This document shows positions 1 to 6,993 of a stretch of 7,237 nt of DNA, piece by piece. Made by a program: the position numbers and the translations under genes. Origin of the DNA: Candidatus Sulfotelmatobacter sp. (lineage in GTDB: Bacteria; Acidobacteriota; Terriglobia; Terriglobales; Acidobacteriaceae); contig JASHRB010000040.1 in the NCBI GenBank assembly GCA_030037575.1, forward strand, positions 1 to 7,237, written 5' to 3'. The notes beneath the pieces were generated by a model. That model worked only from the letters and a program-made list of their open reading frames with translations, did no database searches and was not told the DNA's origin. How positions within the stretch are numbered: the stretch's first letter is position 1; each line of letters opens with the position of its first letter.

Positions 1-1549
1 GGCGGCCGGAAACCAGTTTTCCAACTTCCCCCTGCGAATTTTCCGGCGCCACCAACAGGTGTTCTTCCTGTGGAACCCGCCCCCAATCGTAATTCAAGGT
101 GAGTTGGTCGCGGTAAAACGTAAGCCCGTATTCGAGCTCGCGAGGAACGTGATAAACGGCAAGCGGCAGGCGACGCATTTCGATGCCCGTGATTTCAGTA
201 GCCAGCCGACGGGCGGAAAGTGTGCCGTCGATGGCCGTCGATCCCAGCTTGAGTACCGCTCCTACGGTGAGGATGACGGGAATCAAAGTGACGAAACGCA
301 ACATGCGGACGCCATTTTTTCCTGCCAGGGTGAGCGCAATGCCGGCGCATAAAACCAAGGCAACGGCCAAGGCCACAAACATCGGTTTCCCGCCGGGAAG
401 GCGAGGTTGCGCGATCAGATAAGCGATGAGCAGCCCCGGGACAATGGGTGCGGAAGCAAAAAGCGCGTGCAGCAAGACCAGCCATGTCGCCGGCCTGCCC
501 TGGTCCTCATCCAGCTTTTGCCGCAGGTATTCCGTCAGAAGAATGGCTCCTCCCGGAACGGTCGGAAGCATGTAACCCGGCAATTTCGATTGGGAAAGGG
601 AAAAGAACAGGGCGGGGACCACCAGCCAGCAGAGGGCGAAAATTGCCAGCCGGTTTCTCGGAGCGCGGCGATCGTCACTCCCGGCGCGTCGACACATCCA
701 CTCCAGCCGAGCCGTTCGTGCGGCGCCCGCCCCGGCTAACACCGTCCAAGGAACCAGGGCTAAAGCCACGACCGGCAGGTAATACCAAAAAGGCTGCGTG
801 TGATGATACAGATTTTCAGAGAAGCGACCGAGATTCTGTTCGAGAATAAATTCATGGAAAAATAGGGGATGGTGCATCTCGACCGCCGCATACCAGGGCA
901 AAGCGACCGCCGAAAACAATAAAATTCCCGGCAGCCAAAGCGTTTGCTCAACCAAACTCAACTCGCGCATGGCGGCCGCATAGACCGTGATCAGCAAAGC
1001 CGCGAGGAAAGGCGCAACCGGACCTTTGGCCAGCATGCCCAGGGCAATAAAGAAGAAAAATGCCGCCAGCAAAACCTTTTTTTTACTTTCGTGCCAGGCC
1101 CACCAGGCGAGCATGGCAATGGTAAACGCGGCGGTCAGCGGCATGTCTGTCGAAGCGGCTCGAGCGTAGCCCACCATGGCCGCGCAGGAAGCCACGATCA
1201 GCGCACCGTCGAGTTCCATCCCGCGGCCAAAGCGCCGCAGAAAAAAGTAGAGGGCCAGAACCAGCAGCGTGGCGTCGAACGCCGAGGGCAGGCGCGCCGC
1301 CCAGTCCCTGACCCCGAAAACCTTGTAGGCAATCATGGCCTGCCAGTAATACAGCGGCGGTTTCTCCAGCCACGGCTGGCCCCCGAGAGTGGGGGTGATC
1401 CAATCGCGACGCTCCAGCATTTCGCGTGCGACTTGCGCGTAGCGCGGCTCATCGGCACCGATCAGGCCGAACTGCGCGAGGCCGTAGAAAAACAAAAACC
1501 CGCAAAAGCCCGCGAGCAGGAGCGCATCGGTGCGGGAGCGAGAGGTCAT
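1..1549 (-). CDS. ArnT-like polytopic membrane glycosyltransferase (GT39/GT83-type), 3' end beyond the window
   Basis: I translated this frame by hand and it is open for 516 codons, running off the left edge, so the C-terminus is missing. The protein is very hydrophobic, with about 11-13 predicted membrane spans (for example residues 9-29, 159-174, 203-222, 301-316, 354-378, 417-436). Family signatures of the PMT/ArnT superfamily are visible. They include DEPRYA at 33-38, in the first periplasmic loop where the catalytic Asp lies, then DWITP at 49-53, EKPPLYYW at 62-69, LAKGP at 173-177, LPWY at 217-220 and SKLPGYMLP at 321-329. A soluble tail starts near 457. Known members move a sugar from a polyprenyl-phosphate carrier to lipid A or to proteins on the outer face of the inner membrane; the donor and acceptor here cannot be read from sequence. 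The ATG at 1549 is the only sensible start, because an in-frame TGA lies just upstream. No clear Shine-Dalgarno sequence is seen. A 127-base gap separates it from nrnA, so it may have its own promoter. Confidence 0.93.
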   Translation of the reverse strand, partial: MTSRSRTDALLLAGFCGFLFFYGLAQFGLIGADEPRYAQVAREMLERRDWITPTLGGQPWLEKPPLYYWQAMIAYKVFGVRDWAARLPSAFDATLLVLALYFFLRRFGRGMELDGALIVASCAAMVGYARAASTDMPLTAAFTIAMLAWWAWHESKKKVLLAAFFFFIALGMLAKGPVAPFLAALLITVYAAAMRELSLVEQTLWLPGILLFSAVALPWYAAVEMHHPLFFHEFILEQNLGRFSENLYHHTQPFWYYLPVVALALVPWTVLAGAGAARTARLEWMCRRAGSDDRRAPRNRLAIFALCWLVVPALFFSLSQSKLPGYMLPTVPGGAILLTEYLRQKLDEDQGRPATWLVLLHALFASAPIVPGLLIAYLIAQPRLPGGKPMFVALAVALVLCAGIALTLAGKNGVRMLRFVTLIPVILTVGAVLKLGSTAIDGTLSARRLATEITGIEMRRLPLAVYHVPRELEYGLTFYRDQLTLNYDWGRVPQEEHLLVAPENSQGEVGKLVSGR

Positions 1550-1676
1550 CGCGGCGGAGTTTTCAAAGGATCAATCTGCATCGAGGAATTGCCGCCGATT
1601 TTGCCACCGTCGATGGTTGCCTTTCTCTGGTGTTCGCTTTGCACTCAAACCCTCGGCCATCAAAAATCGACCATTC

Positions 1677-2624
1677 TCACTGCACCACCGGCCCGTGACG
1701 CAGCATTTCCAAAATCTGTCCCAGGGCGTGAGGCAAGGGACCATCCAGCGAACATCCGCTGGCACATGGATGGCCGCCGCCGCCGAAGTGTTCTGCCACC
1801 CGCGCCACATCCAGTTTTCCTTTGCTGCGCAGGCTCACACGAAAACGTCCATCGGGAAGCTCGCGCAGGAATGCCGAAACTTCGACCTCCCCAATCGAGA
1901 GAACGTAATTCACAAGACCCTCGCAGTCTTCGTCCTTCGCATCCCAGCGTCTCATTTGCTCCTGGGTCACCCAGGACCAGCCTATGTGGCTTTCGGTGTT
2001 GAGATTGCGCAGGGCCTCGCCGAGCAATCTCATTTTGGCAACTGAGTGCGCAAAATAAATGCTGCGAGCGCAGTGGGAAGGGTCGGCGCCGGCCAGCACC
2101 AGCTCGCGCGCCAGCGCGAACGTATACTCGTTGGTTCCTTCAAACATGAAGGATCCGGTGTCGGTCATGAGCGCGGTGTAGAGGCAGGTTGCGATCTCCG
2201 GCGAAAAAGGAGTTCCGGCTTCACGCGCCAGGCGAAAAACCATTTCGCCGGTCGCCACCGCTTGCGGATCGATCCAGTTCACGTGAGCAAACGGCCGCCC
2301 GCTGACGTGATGATCGATGCTGATGAGAAACCGATGTTCGAGACCTTCCAGTCGTGTGCGGTGAATGCTGTCGCATTCGAGAATAATCGCGGCTTCGTAA
2401 TTGCCGGAAACGCGGTTGGCTTGCAACACCTGGTCGGCAAAGGGCAGCGCGCGATAAATGCGTGGCACGCCATCGTGCAGGACAACATCGGCGCGTTTGC
2501 CCATGGCCCGCAGCACCTGGCAACAGGCGAGCGCCGAGCCGATCGCGTCGCCATCGGGACGAGCATGCGAAGTCAGCACGAAGCGGTCGCGCTGCTCGAT
2601 TTGGTGGAGAACGTCCTGCAACAT
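1677..2624 (-). CDS. nrnA: NrnA-type bifunctional oligoribonuclease / pAp phosphatase (DHH-DHHA1 family)
   Basis: This 315-residue protein has the normal family length. The N-terminal DHH domain shows HARPDGDAIGS at 20-30 (metal-binding His/Asp), ECDS at 83-86, the name-giving DHH at 104-106, and TALMTDTGSF at 150-159 with the last metal-ligand Asp at 155. The C-terminal DHHA1 domain ends with FGGGGHPCASG at 280-290, the substrate-binding glycine-rich motif. Enzymes of this family are Mn-dependent. They degrade 2-5-nucleotide RNAs from the 3' or 5' end, depending on the member, and many also dephosphorylate 3'-phosphoadenosine 5'-phosphate (pAp) to AMP, linking RNA decay to sulfur metabolism. 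The ATG lies 2 bases after the rbfA stop (TAGCCATG), which suggests translational coupling. The purine run GGAAAAAGG at the end of rbfA could serve as its ribosome-binding site. rbfA-nrnA adjacency is common in bacteria. A GdpP/RecJ-type function is less likely, because the protein has no extra domains. Confidence 0.94.
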   Translation of the reverse strand: MLQDVLHQIEQRDRFVLTSHARPDGDAIGSALACCQVLRAMGKRADVVLHDGVPRIYRALPFADQVLQANRVSGNYEAAIILECDSIHRTRLEGLEHRFLISIDHHVSGRPFAHVNWIDPQAVATGEMVFRLAREAGTPFSPEIATCLYTALMTDTGSFMFEGTNEYTFALARELVLAGADPSHCARSIYFAHSVAKMRLLGEALRNLNTESHIGWSWVTQEQMRRWDAKDEDCEGLVNYVLSIGEVEVSAFLRELPDGRFRVSLRSKGKLDVARVAEHFGGGGHPCASGCSLDGPLPHALGQILEMLRHGPVVQ

Positions 2625-2626
2625 GG

Positions 2627-3025
2627 CTACGCCTTTTTCCGGTTTGCTGCCGCAATCGACTTCGATCTCTTCTTGGCCCGCGCGAGCAATTCTTCGACCC
2701 GCGCCCGCTCTCTTTCGGAACGGTCGAGTCGAAAGAACAAATCCGGAGCGCGCCTCATTCCTAAGCGTGGAACCAGCTCATGCCTGATGTATTCTTTCGC
2801 TGCCAGCAGTCCCTCGAGGCTGCGCTCGGCCTCACGTTGGTCACCGTCTACCTCAACCAGAACGTGCGCCGAACGGCCGTCCTCCGACAGCTTGACGGCA
2901 GTCACCCGCACCAACCCGATGCGCGGGTCGGCCAGTTCGCCTTCCACAAGCGTTTCGATTTCCTCGCGCAAAGCTTCGCCCAGCCTGCCGCGATGATGCT
3001 GAACCCCGCGCCGTTCCACATTCAC
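2627..3025 (-). CDS. rbfA: 30S ribosome-binding factor RbfA
   Basis: This 132-residue protein matches RbfA, a single KH-type-II domain protein that binds immature 30S subunits near the 16S rRNA 5' helix and helps late maturation, notably in the cold. Recognisable family positions are the early R-x-GEALREEIE segment (about 14-24), ELADPRIG at 30-37, the VTAVKLSEDGRSAHV strand (41-55), and APDLFFRLDRS at 93-103. The last 17 or so residues form a basic tail rich in Lys and Arg, variable in this family. The start is a GTG at 3025; an in-frame TGA a few codons upstream rules out much extension. A second GTG at 3019 would remove two residues and cannot be excluded, as neither has a convincing Shine-Dalgarno sequence. 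Unlike the usual tight spacing in this operon, 693 bases separate it from ylxP, so it may depend on its own promoter. A weak pair on the minus strand (TTACCA and GACAAT, 18 bases apart, roughly 3086-3115) is one possibility. Confidence 0.93.
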   Translation of the reverse strand: MNVERRGVQHHRGRLGEALREEIETLVEGELADPRIGLVRVTAVKLSEDGRSAHVLVEVDGDQREAERSLEGLLAAKEYIRHELVPRLGMRRAPDLFFRLDRSERERARVEELLARAKKRSKSIAAANRKKA

Positions 3026-3233
3026 CCCGAGGTAAAACGCTTGAGAATATCAGAAAATAAGCCGCCCATGTTGGCCAGGAAGTGCTATTGTCGCGCAGAA
3101 ACGCAGACGGTGGTAAGTACAGAGGTAACGCGAGGATACGGACGTGTCCCTTGCGGGGAAAGGCAAATGGTGAAAGCTGTTCTCCGCACCCGGAGCAGGG
3201 CTTTACGACTGTTTTCCGCGCTGGCCAATTCTC

Positions 3234-3266
3234 GCCGGTTTGTTCCAGCCTGAATACACAACCGGC
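3234..3266. other. Inverted repeat / hairpin in the ylxP-rbfA gap
   Basis: The arms GCCGGTT (3234-3240) and AACCGGC (3260-3266) pair perfectly over 7 bp. Three more pairs (TGT at 3241-3243 with ACA at 3256-3258) follow after a single bulged base, leaving a 12-base loop. There is no T run on either side, so it is not a typical intrinsic terminator. It is equally consistent with an RNA helix on either strand or with a protein-binding site. Confidence 0.45.
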
Positions 3267-3384
3267 ATGGCGGTGGGTGCGGATTCTGTTTTGGGCCTTT
3301 CTGCTCCCTGCTTGTTCGTGGGCGCGACTGGCCGCAGCAGCTGCTTTCGGCGGGTTTTCATCACATTCGGAGGAGCCTCATTCT

Positions 3385-3424
3385 AGCTCTCGAAGGTTGA
3401 CGGCTTATCCTCGGGCGAGAGGCT
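3385..3424. other. Inverted repeat / hairpin in the ylxP-rbfA gap
   Basis: AGCTCTCG (3385-3392) pairs with CGAGAGGCT (3416-3424) to give 8 bp with one bulged G, closing a 23-base loop. The left-arm sequence AGCTCTCGA occurs again near 3660, at the other end of the gap. The transcribed strand is unknown and no terminator-like T run follows. Confidence 0.35.
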
Positions 3425-3445
3425 CGGGTTGAATACGCGCATCTA

Positions 3446-3484
3446 CGCCCTCCCCAGCTGGGGCTACCATCCGCCGGGAGGGCG
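3446..3484. other. Perfect 9-bp inverted repeat with an overlapping 12-base palindrome
   Basis: CGCCCTCCC (3446-3454) and GGGAGGGCG (3476-3484) are exact reverse complements around a 21-base loop. The left arm overlaps a perfect palindrome, CCCCAGCTGGGG (3452-3463). The two pairings compete for the same bases, so an RNA made here could switch between two folds, or the palindrome could be a DNA-binding site. No T run is present, which argues against a terminator. Confidence 0.45.
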
Positions 3485-3718
3485 GGCAGAGCGTGTAAGC
3501 AGAACGGTGCGTACGGGGAATGGTGAAGCGGCCACTCGCCGACCGATGTGGCTGGATAAGCGGAAGCCCGGTGACAAGCGTGTTTCGGGCATCCCCGACG
3601 TCGACTTCGGCGGGCAGCGCCTTAGCGGAACCGGTGTGGTCCGGTATCGAGGGAAAAGAAGCTCTCGAGATGCGCATGACGGTTGCCGCTGCGCCGGACC
3701 CCGGGAGGGACAACTCGT

Positions 3719-4006
3719 CTACAGATATTCGACGAAGGTATCGTCCACTTCCGCCCCGTGGTTGTTGGCAATGCGCGCAGCTGCGCGCTCGACGTTCTTC
3801 ATTAATCCATCCAGGTAGTCGCGCGATCCGGAGATGCTGACCACTCCAATGGTGGCGCGATTCCAGACATTGCCGGGATCAAGTTCGGCGACGGAGACGT
3901 TGAAGCTGGCACGCAATCGGTCTTTCAGGCTGCGCACCACCTGCCGTTTGTCTTTGAGCGAATGCGCCGCCTCTATGTGGAGTTCGAGAGTGAGGGAGGC
4001 AATCAT
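3719..4006 (-). CDS. ylxP: YlxP-like DUF503 family protein
   Basis: This 95-residue protein is the typical size for DUF503. Its N-terminal pattern is characteristic: a beta strand ending ELHI (8-11), then HSLKDKR at 15-21 and a basic helix, FNVSVAE at 35-41, a conserved Trp at 48 and RATIG at 50-54. The family has a small ferredoxin-like alpha/beta fold. Its biochemical role is not well established; in Bacillus the gene sits between infB and rbfA, as here, and a link to ribosome or RNA metabolism is usually assumed from that context. The ATG at 4006 is fixed as the start because the codon before it is TGA. No Shine-Dalgarno sequence lies at normal distance: the bases before the start are pyrimidine-rich copies of a 14-base repeat, and the nearest purine-rich candidate (GGGGAGAGG) is about 38 bases upstream. 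The long gap downstream is unusual for this operon. Confidence 0.92.
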   Translation of the reverse strand: MIASLTLELHIEAAHSLKDKRQVVRSLKDRLRASFNVSVAELDPGNVWNRATIGVVSISGSRDYLDGLMKNVERAAARIANNHGAEVDDTFVEYL

Positions 4007-4034
4007 TCAGAGGTTAGGGATCAGAGGCCAGGGA
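4007..4034. repeat. Two tandem copies of a 14-base repeat between infB and ylxP
   Basis: TCAGAGGTTAGGGA (4007-4020) is followed directly by TCAGAGGCCAGGGA (4021-4034). The copies differ at two positions. A third, decayed start (TC, then GG) follows. The repeat abuts the ylxP start codon, where the ribosome-binding site would normally lie. On the ylxP coding strand the copies read as pyrimidine-rich sequence with no similarity to a Shine-Dalgarno motif. Confidence 0.8.
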
Positions 4035-4071
4035 TCGGTAGCGACCTCTCCCCACTGACCTCCAGCTCCAC

Positions 4072-6939
4072 TCAAGCAATCACTTCCGCCGCAATTCTCT
4101 CCGTGGCAAAGGCTTCGATGACGTCGCCGATTTTAATGTCGCCGTAGTTCGAGATCGAGATGCCGCACTCCATGCCGTTGGTCACCTGGCTGGCGTCGTC
4201 TTTGAAGCGGCGCAGAGAGCCGACTTTGCCTTTGAAGATCTGCACGTTGTCGCGCAGCAGGCGCACTTCCGAGTCGCGCTTGACCAGGCCATCGGTCACG
4301 CGGCAGCCGGCCACCGCGCCAACCTTCGGGATGCGGAAGACATTGAGCACTTCGGCCCGGCCCTGGTAGTGCTCTTTGAAGGTGGGTTCGAGCAGTCCGC
4401 TCATCGCGCGCTTGATCTCGTCCTGCAGTTCGTAAATGATCGAGTGCAGGCGGATATCGACTTTTTCCTGCTCGGCGAGTTCCTGCGCCTTGCGCTCGGG
4501 CCGCACGTTGAAGCCGATTATGATGGCGTTCGATGCCGAAGCGAGCAGAACGTCGGTTTCGGTGATCGCACCCACGCCAGAACGGAGCAGCTTGAGACGA
4601 ACCTTGTCGTTCGAGAGTTTGCCGAGCAGGTCGGTGATAACTTCGACCGAGCCCTGCACATCGCCTTTGAGAATGACGTTGAGTTCTTTGGTGCCGGCGG
4701 TCTTGATTTGTTCGGCGAGGCCTTCGAGCGACACGCGAGAACTCTTTGCCAGCGCGGCTTCGCGAGCCTTTTGCTCGCGGTACTCGGAAATGCCCCGGGC
4801 TTTGTCGCGGTCGGCCACAACCACGAATTGATCACCGGCCTGCGGCAGCGATTCCATGCCAAGAATTTCGACGGGCGTAGCAGGCGGTGCGGTTTTCAAC
4901 TGCGCGCCGCGATCGTCGAACATGGCGCGCACTTTGCCGTAGACGTTGCCCACGACAAAATTATCCCCGGCGTTCAAAGTCCCGTTTTGCACCAGGACGG
5001 TGGCCACGGGGCCACGTCCGCGATCGAGTTTCGCTTCCAGCACGACGCCGGTGGCCGCGCGTTCGGGAGTGGCTTTCAACTCGGCCAGATCGGCCACCAG
5101 GCAGATCATCTCCAGCAGCAGATTGAGATTCGTTTTCTGCTTGGCCGAAACGTCGACAAATACCGTCTTGCCGCCCCATTCTTCCGGGACCAGCCCGCGA
5201 TCCGCAAGCTGTTTCTTAACCCGATCGGGTAAGGCATCCGGCTTGTCGATCTTGTTTACCGCAACAATGATGGGGACTTCCGCCGCGTGCGCATGATCGA
5301 TGGCTTCGAGGGTCTGCGGCATCACCCCGTCGTCAGCGGCAACCACCAGCACCACAATGTCGGTGGCCTTCGCTCCGCGAGATCTCATGCGCGTGAAGGC
5401 TTCGTGGCCGGGCGTATCGAGGAAAACAATTTCGCGTCCGTATGCGGGAGAATCTTTGTCGGCGATGCGCACCTTGTAGGCGCCTATGTGCTGGGTAATG
5501 CCTCCGGCTTCGCCTTCGGCCACGTTGCTGGCGCGGATCGAATCGAGCAGCGTGGTTTTTCCGTGATCGACGTGGCCCATGATGGTGACGACGGGAGGGC
5601 GCACGCTGGTTTCCGGAGCAGACTCTTCCGCGGAAGCGGCCGCATCGATCTCTTTTGCGGTCTGCTCCTCAAAGGTGATCACGTTCGTATCCGCGCCGAA
5701 GAACCGCGCCATTTCGCTGGCCAATTCGGCATCGAGCGTTTGATTGATGGTGGCAAACACGCCGCGCGCGAGCAGGCGCGAGATCAGATCCTTGGCCCTG
5801 ATCTCAAGCTTCTCGGCCAGATCCTTTACGCTGATTCCTTCGGTGATGGTGATGCTGCGGGTGATCGGCAAAGGCTCGTTCGAGACCACCATGCGCGGCG
5901 GAGGCACGTAGCCCTTCATGGGGCCTTCTTTGACTCCGCGCGGAACGTAGCGTTGACCGGGACGGCGCGCCGGCGCACCGGGGCGGCTACCGGGACGCGG
6001 TGGCGCTCCTGGCGGAGGCAGCGCAGGGCCGACCCCGATGGGACGAGTGCCCATGGGCGCTTGGCGCGTGGGATGCATCGGCCTTCGCTCGCCCGGCCGC
6101 AACGGAGGGCGGGCGGTTCCCGGCGCCGCACTGGCCGGCACAGCCGGGCGGCGCTGGAAAATCGGCTGGCCGGGCACAGGACGGCCGGGAGCGGGACGAT
6201 TCGCGCCGCCGATGGGAACTCCAGGCTGTACCGTCGCCGTGGGACGCGCCGGAGCCTTGTACACCGGCCGAGGCCCGGTCTGAGGAACGATCATGCGCGG
6301 GGGAGGACTGGTGGGAGCGGCGGGCGCCTGCGCGGAGAAAAGCGCAGGCGAGGCAGACGCCGGAGCCGCGGCAGGCGAAGCTAGCGGAGGCGGCGATGGC
6401 GGCGCCGAAATCGGCCGCGCGGGCGGGGCGATGGCGGCGGAACCTGCCGGCGGCGTGGCGGTTGCACGAGGCGCCACGACCGGCGGTGGGAGCACCGCAG
6501 GCGCAGAGGGCGGAACCATGGGCTTGGTCGCGGGCGCGACGGTTGCCGGTCGCGGCACGCTGGCCAGCGGCGCAAGCGAAGGCTTCTCTAGCGGAGCCGC
6601 AGACGGGGTGACCACACGCGGAGGCGCCGGCGGGGCGGCGGCTTCTTTGCGCTGGGTGATGGCCTTCAAAACATCCCCGGGGCGGGAGATGTTCGACAAA
6701 TCAATTTTGGTTTTGATTTCTTCGTCGCTGCGACTCTGCCGCGAAGCGGTCTTTCCGGCGGGAGACGACCCTTCGGCCGCAGAGCGCAGGTACGCTCGAA
6801 CTTTCTCGGCTTCGTGCTCTTCCAAAGAACTGGAGTGCGTCTTCTTCTCGGTCACTCCGACAAGCGGAAGCGTATCGAGAATGGCTTTGCTCTTGACTTC
6901 CAGTTCCCGGGCAAGATCGTTGATGCGAACCTTACTCAT
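4072..6939 (-). CDS. infB: Translation initiation factor IF-2
   Basis: This 955-residue protein is complete. An N-terminal IF2_N helical domain covers about residues 1-52. It is followed by a [17 protein letters not shown] segment (about 77-93) and a linker of roughly 250 residues very rich in Pro and Ala, becoming Arg-rich toward its end. A second IF2_N domain lies near 357-410, then a short acidic stretch. The GTPase domain has G1 GHVDHGKT (455-462), G2 Thr482 in GGITQHIG, G3 DTPGHE (508-513), G4 NKID (562-565) and G5 SAK (598-600). Beyond it lie the beta-barrel domain (about 637 onward), the IF-2 alpha/beta domain around [13 protein letters not shown] (about 752), and the C-terminal barrel that recognises formyl-Met-tRNA, ending with the [12 protein letters not shown] motif. 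The protein delivers initiator tRNA to the 30S subunit and promotes 50S joining. The ATG at 6939 begins the conserved [14 protein letters not shown] start and has AAAGG 4 bases upstream. The upstream leader can fold and may control translation. Confidence 0.98.
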   Translation of the reverse strand: MSKVRINDLARELEVKSKAILDTLPLVGVTEKKTHSSSLEEHEAEKVRAYLRSAAEGSSPAGKTASRQSRSDEEIKTKIDLSNISRPGDVLKAITQRKEAAAPPAPPRVVTPSAAPLEKPSLAPLASVPRPATVAPATKPMVPPSAPAVLPPPVVAPRATATPPAGSAAIAPPARPISAPPSPPPLASPAAAPASASPALFSAQAPAAPTSPPPRMIVPQTGPRPVYKAPARPTATVQPGVPIGGANRPAPGRPVPGQPIFQRRPAVPASAAPGTARPPLRPGERRPMHPTRQAPMGTRPIGVGPALPPPGAPPRPGSRPGAPARRPGQRYVPRGVKEGPMKGYVPPPRMVVSNEPLPITRSITITEGISVKDLAEKLEIRAKDLISRLLARGVFATINQTLDAELASEMARFFGADTNVITFEEQTAKEIDAAASAEESAPETSVRPPVVTIMGHVDHGKTTLLDSIRASNVAEGEAGGITQHIGAYKVRIADKDSPAYGREIVFLDTPGHEAFTRMRSRGAKATDIVVLVVAADDGVMPQTLEAIDHAHAAEVPIIVAVNKIDKPDALPDRVKKQLADRGLVPEEWGGKTVFVDVSAKQKTNLNLLLEMICLVADLAELKATPERAATGVVLEAKLDRGRGPVATVLVQNGTLNAGDNFVVGNVYGKVRAMFDDRGAQLKTAPPATPVEILGMESLPQAGDQFVVVADRDKARGISEYREQKAREAALAKSSRVSLEGLAEQIKTAGTKELNVILKGDVQGSVEVITDLLGKLSNDKVRLKLLRSGVGAITETDVLLASASNAIIIGFNVRPERKAQELAEQEKVDIRLHSIIYELQDEIKRAMSGLLEPTFKEHYQGRAEVLNVFRIPKVGAVAGCRVTDGLVKRDSEVRLLRDNVQIFKGKVGSLRRFKDDASQVTNGMECGISISNYGDIKIGDVIEAFATERIAAEVIA

Positions 6940-6953
6940 CCGGCCTTTCGTTT

Positions 6954-6993
6954 CTCCGTGTTGTAGTTAGGTCTTCATTGCGACCTCACGGAG
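6954..6993 (-). promoter_or_regulatory. Candidate hairpin in the infB leader
   Basis: On the coding strand the uninterrupted arm CTCCGTGAGGTC (6993-6982) pairs with GACCT (6973-6969) and, after an 8-base bulge, with CACGGAG (6960-6954). That gives 5 + 7 Watson-Crick pairs with an 8-base loop. The last arm contains a GGAG motif 14 bases upstream of the infB ATG; a closer AAAGG lies outside the stem. There is no T run, so termination is unlikely. Control of translation or of RNA stability is an inference from position. Confidence 0.5.

Larger units (their letters stand above)
3026..3718. other. 693-base stretch with no recognised gene between ylxP and rbfA; possible structured RNA or decayed gene
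   Basis: I found no known protein family in any frame. Open frames exist on both strands but all are weak. A minus-strand frame of 102 codons (TTG start, 3405-3713) begins 5 bases after the ylxP stop. A plus-strand frame of 51 codons (GTG start, 3277-3432) has a signal-peptide-like start. A basic 52-codon minus-strand frame lies at 3203-3361. A plus-strand frame from 3387 runs into the antisense of ylxP. None has a clear ribosome-binding site, and the frames overlap one another. The stretch holds several inverted repeats (listed separately) and two similar short blocks near 3154-3177 and 3514-3530. I looked for RNase P RNA, tmRNA, SRP RNA, tRNA, and cobalamin or c-di-GMP riboswitch cores on both strands and found none convincing. 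It could be an untranslated leader of rbfA, an independent non-coding RNA on either strand, or the remains of a gene. The evidence does not decide between these. Confidence 0.6.

Noticed and set aside
1550..1676. Possible terminator or repeat (three GGCAA words) between nrnA and the glycosyltransferase
   Set aside because: No stem with a T run could be built, and the GGCAA copies are short and unevenly spaced.
944..2996. Plus-strand open frames 944-2002 and 2046-2996
   Set aside because: They are antisense to the glycosyltransferase, nrnA and rbfA, which are supported by family motifs in the opposite frame.
3120..3225. RNase P RNA, suggested by ACCCGGAGCA preceded by CTCC
   Set aside because: The defining P4 strands (GGAAAGTCCG and ACAGAACCCGGC types) are absent on both strands, so the short match is probably chance.
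3203..3361. Basic 52-codon minus-strand frame in the gap
   Set aside because: It lacks a ribosome-binding site and is antisense to another equally weak frame. Its size is expected by chance in GC-rich DNA.
3508..3545. Cobalamin-riboswitch-like GGGGAATGGTGAAG
   Set aside because: The remaining conserved blocks of that riboswitch (CCCGC-ACTGT and the GCCACTG region) are not found nearby in the right order.
3405..3713. Minus-strand 102-codon frame just after ylxP as a gene
   Set aside because: It has a TTG start, no ribosome-binding site and no family resemblance, and it overlaps the main inverted repeats. It is kept only as a possibility in the gap description.
4369..6970. Long plus-strand open frames opposite infB (including 4369-5232, 5287-6384 and 6293-6970)
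   Set aside because: They lie antisense to a complete, conserved infB. GC-rich codons on one strand create open frames on the other, and the products are Arg-, Gly- and Ala-rich with no family resemblance.
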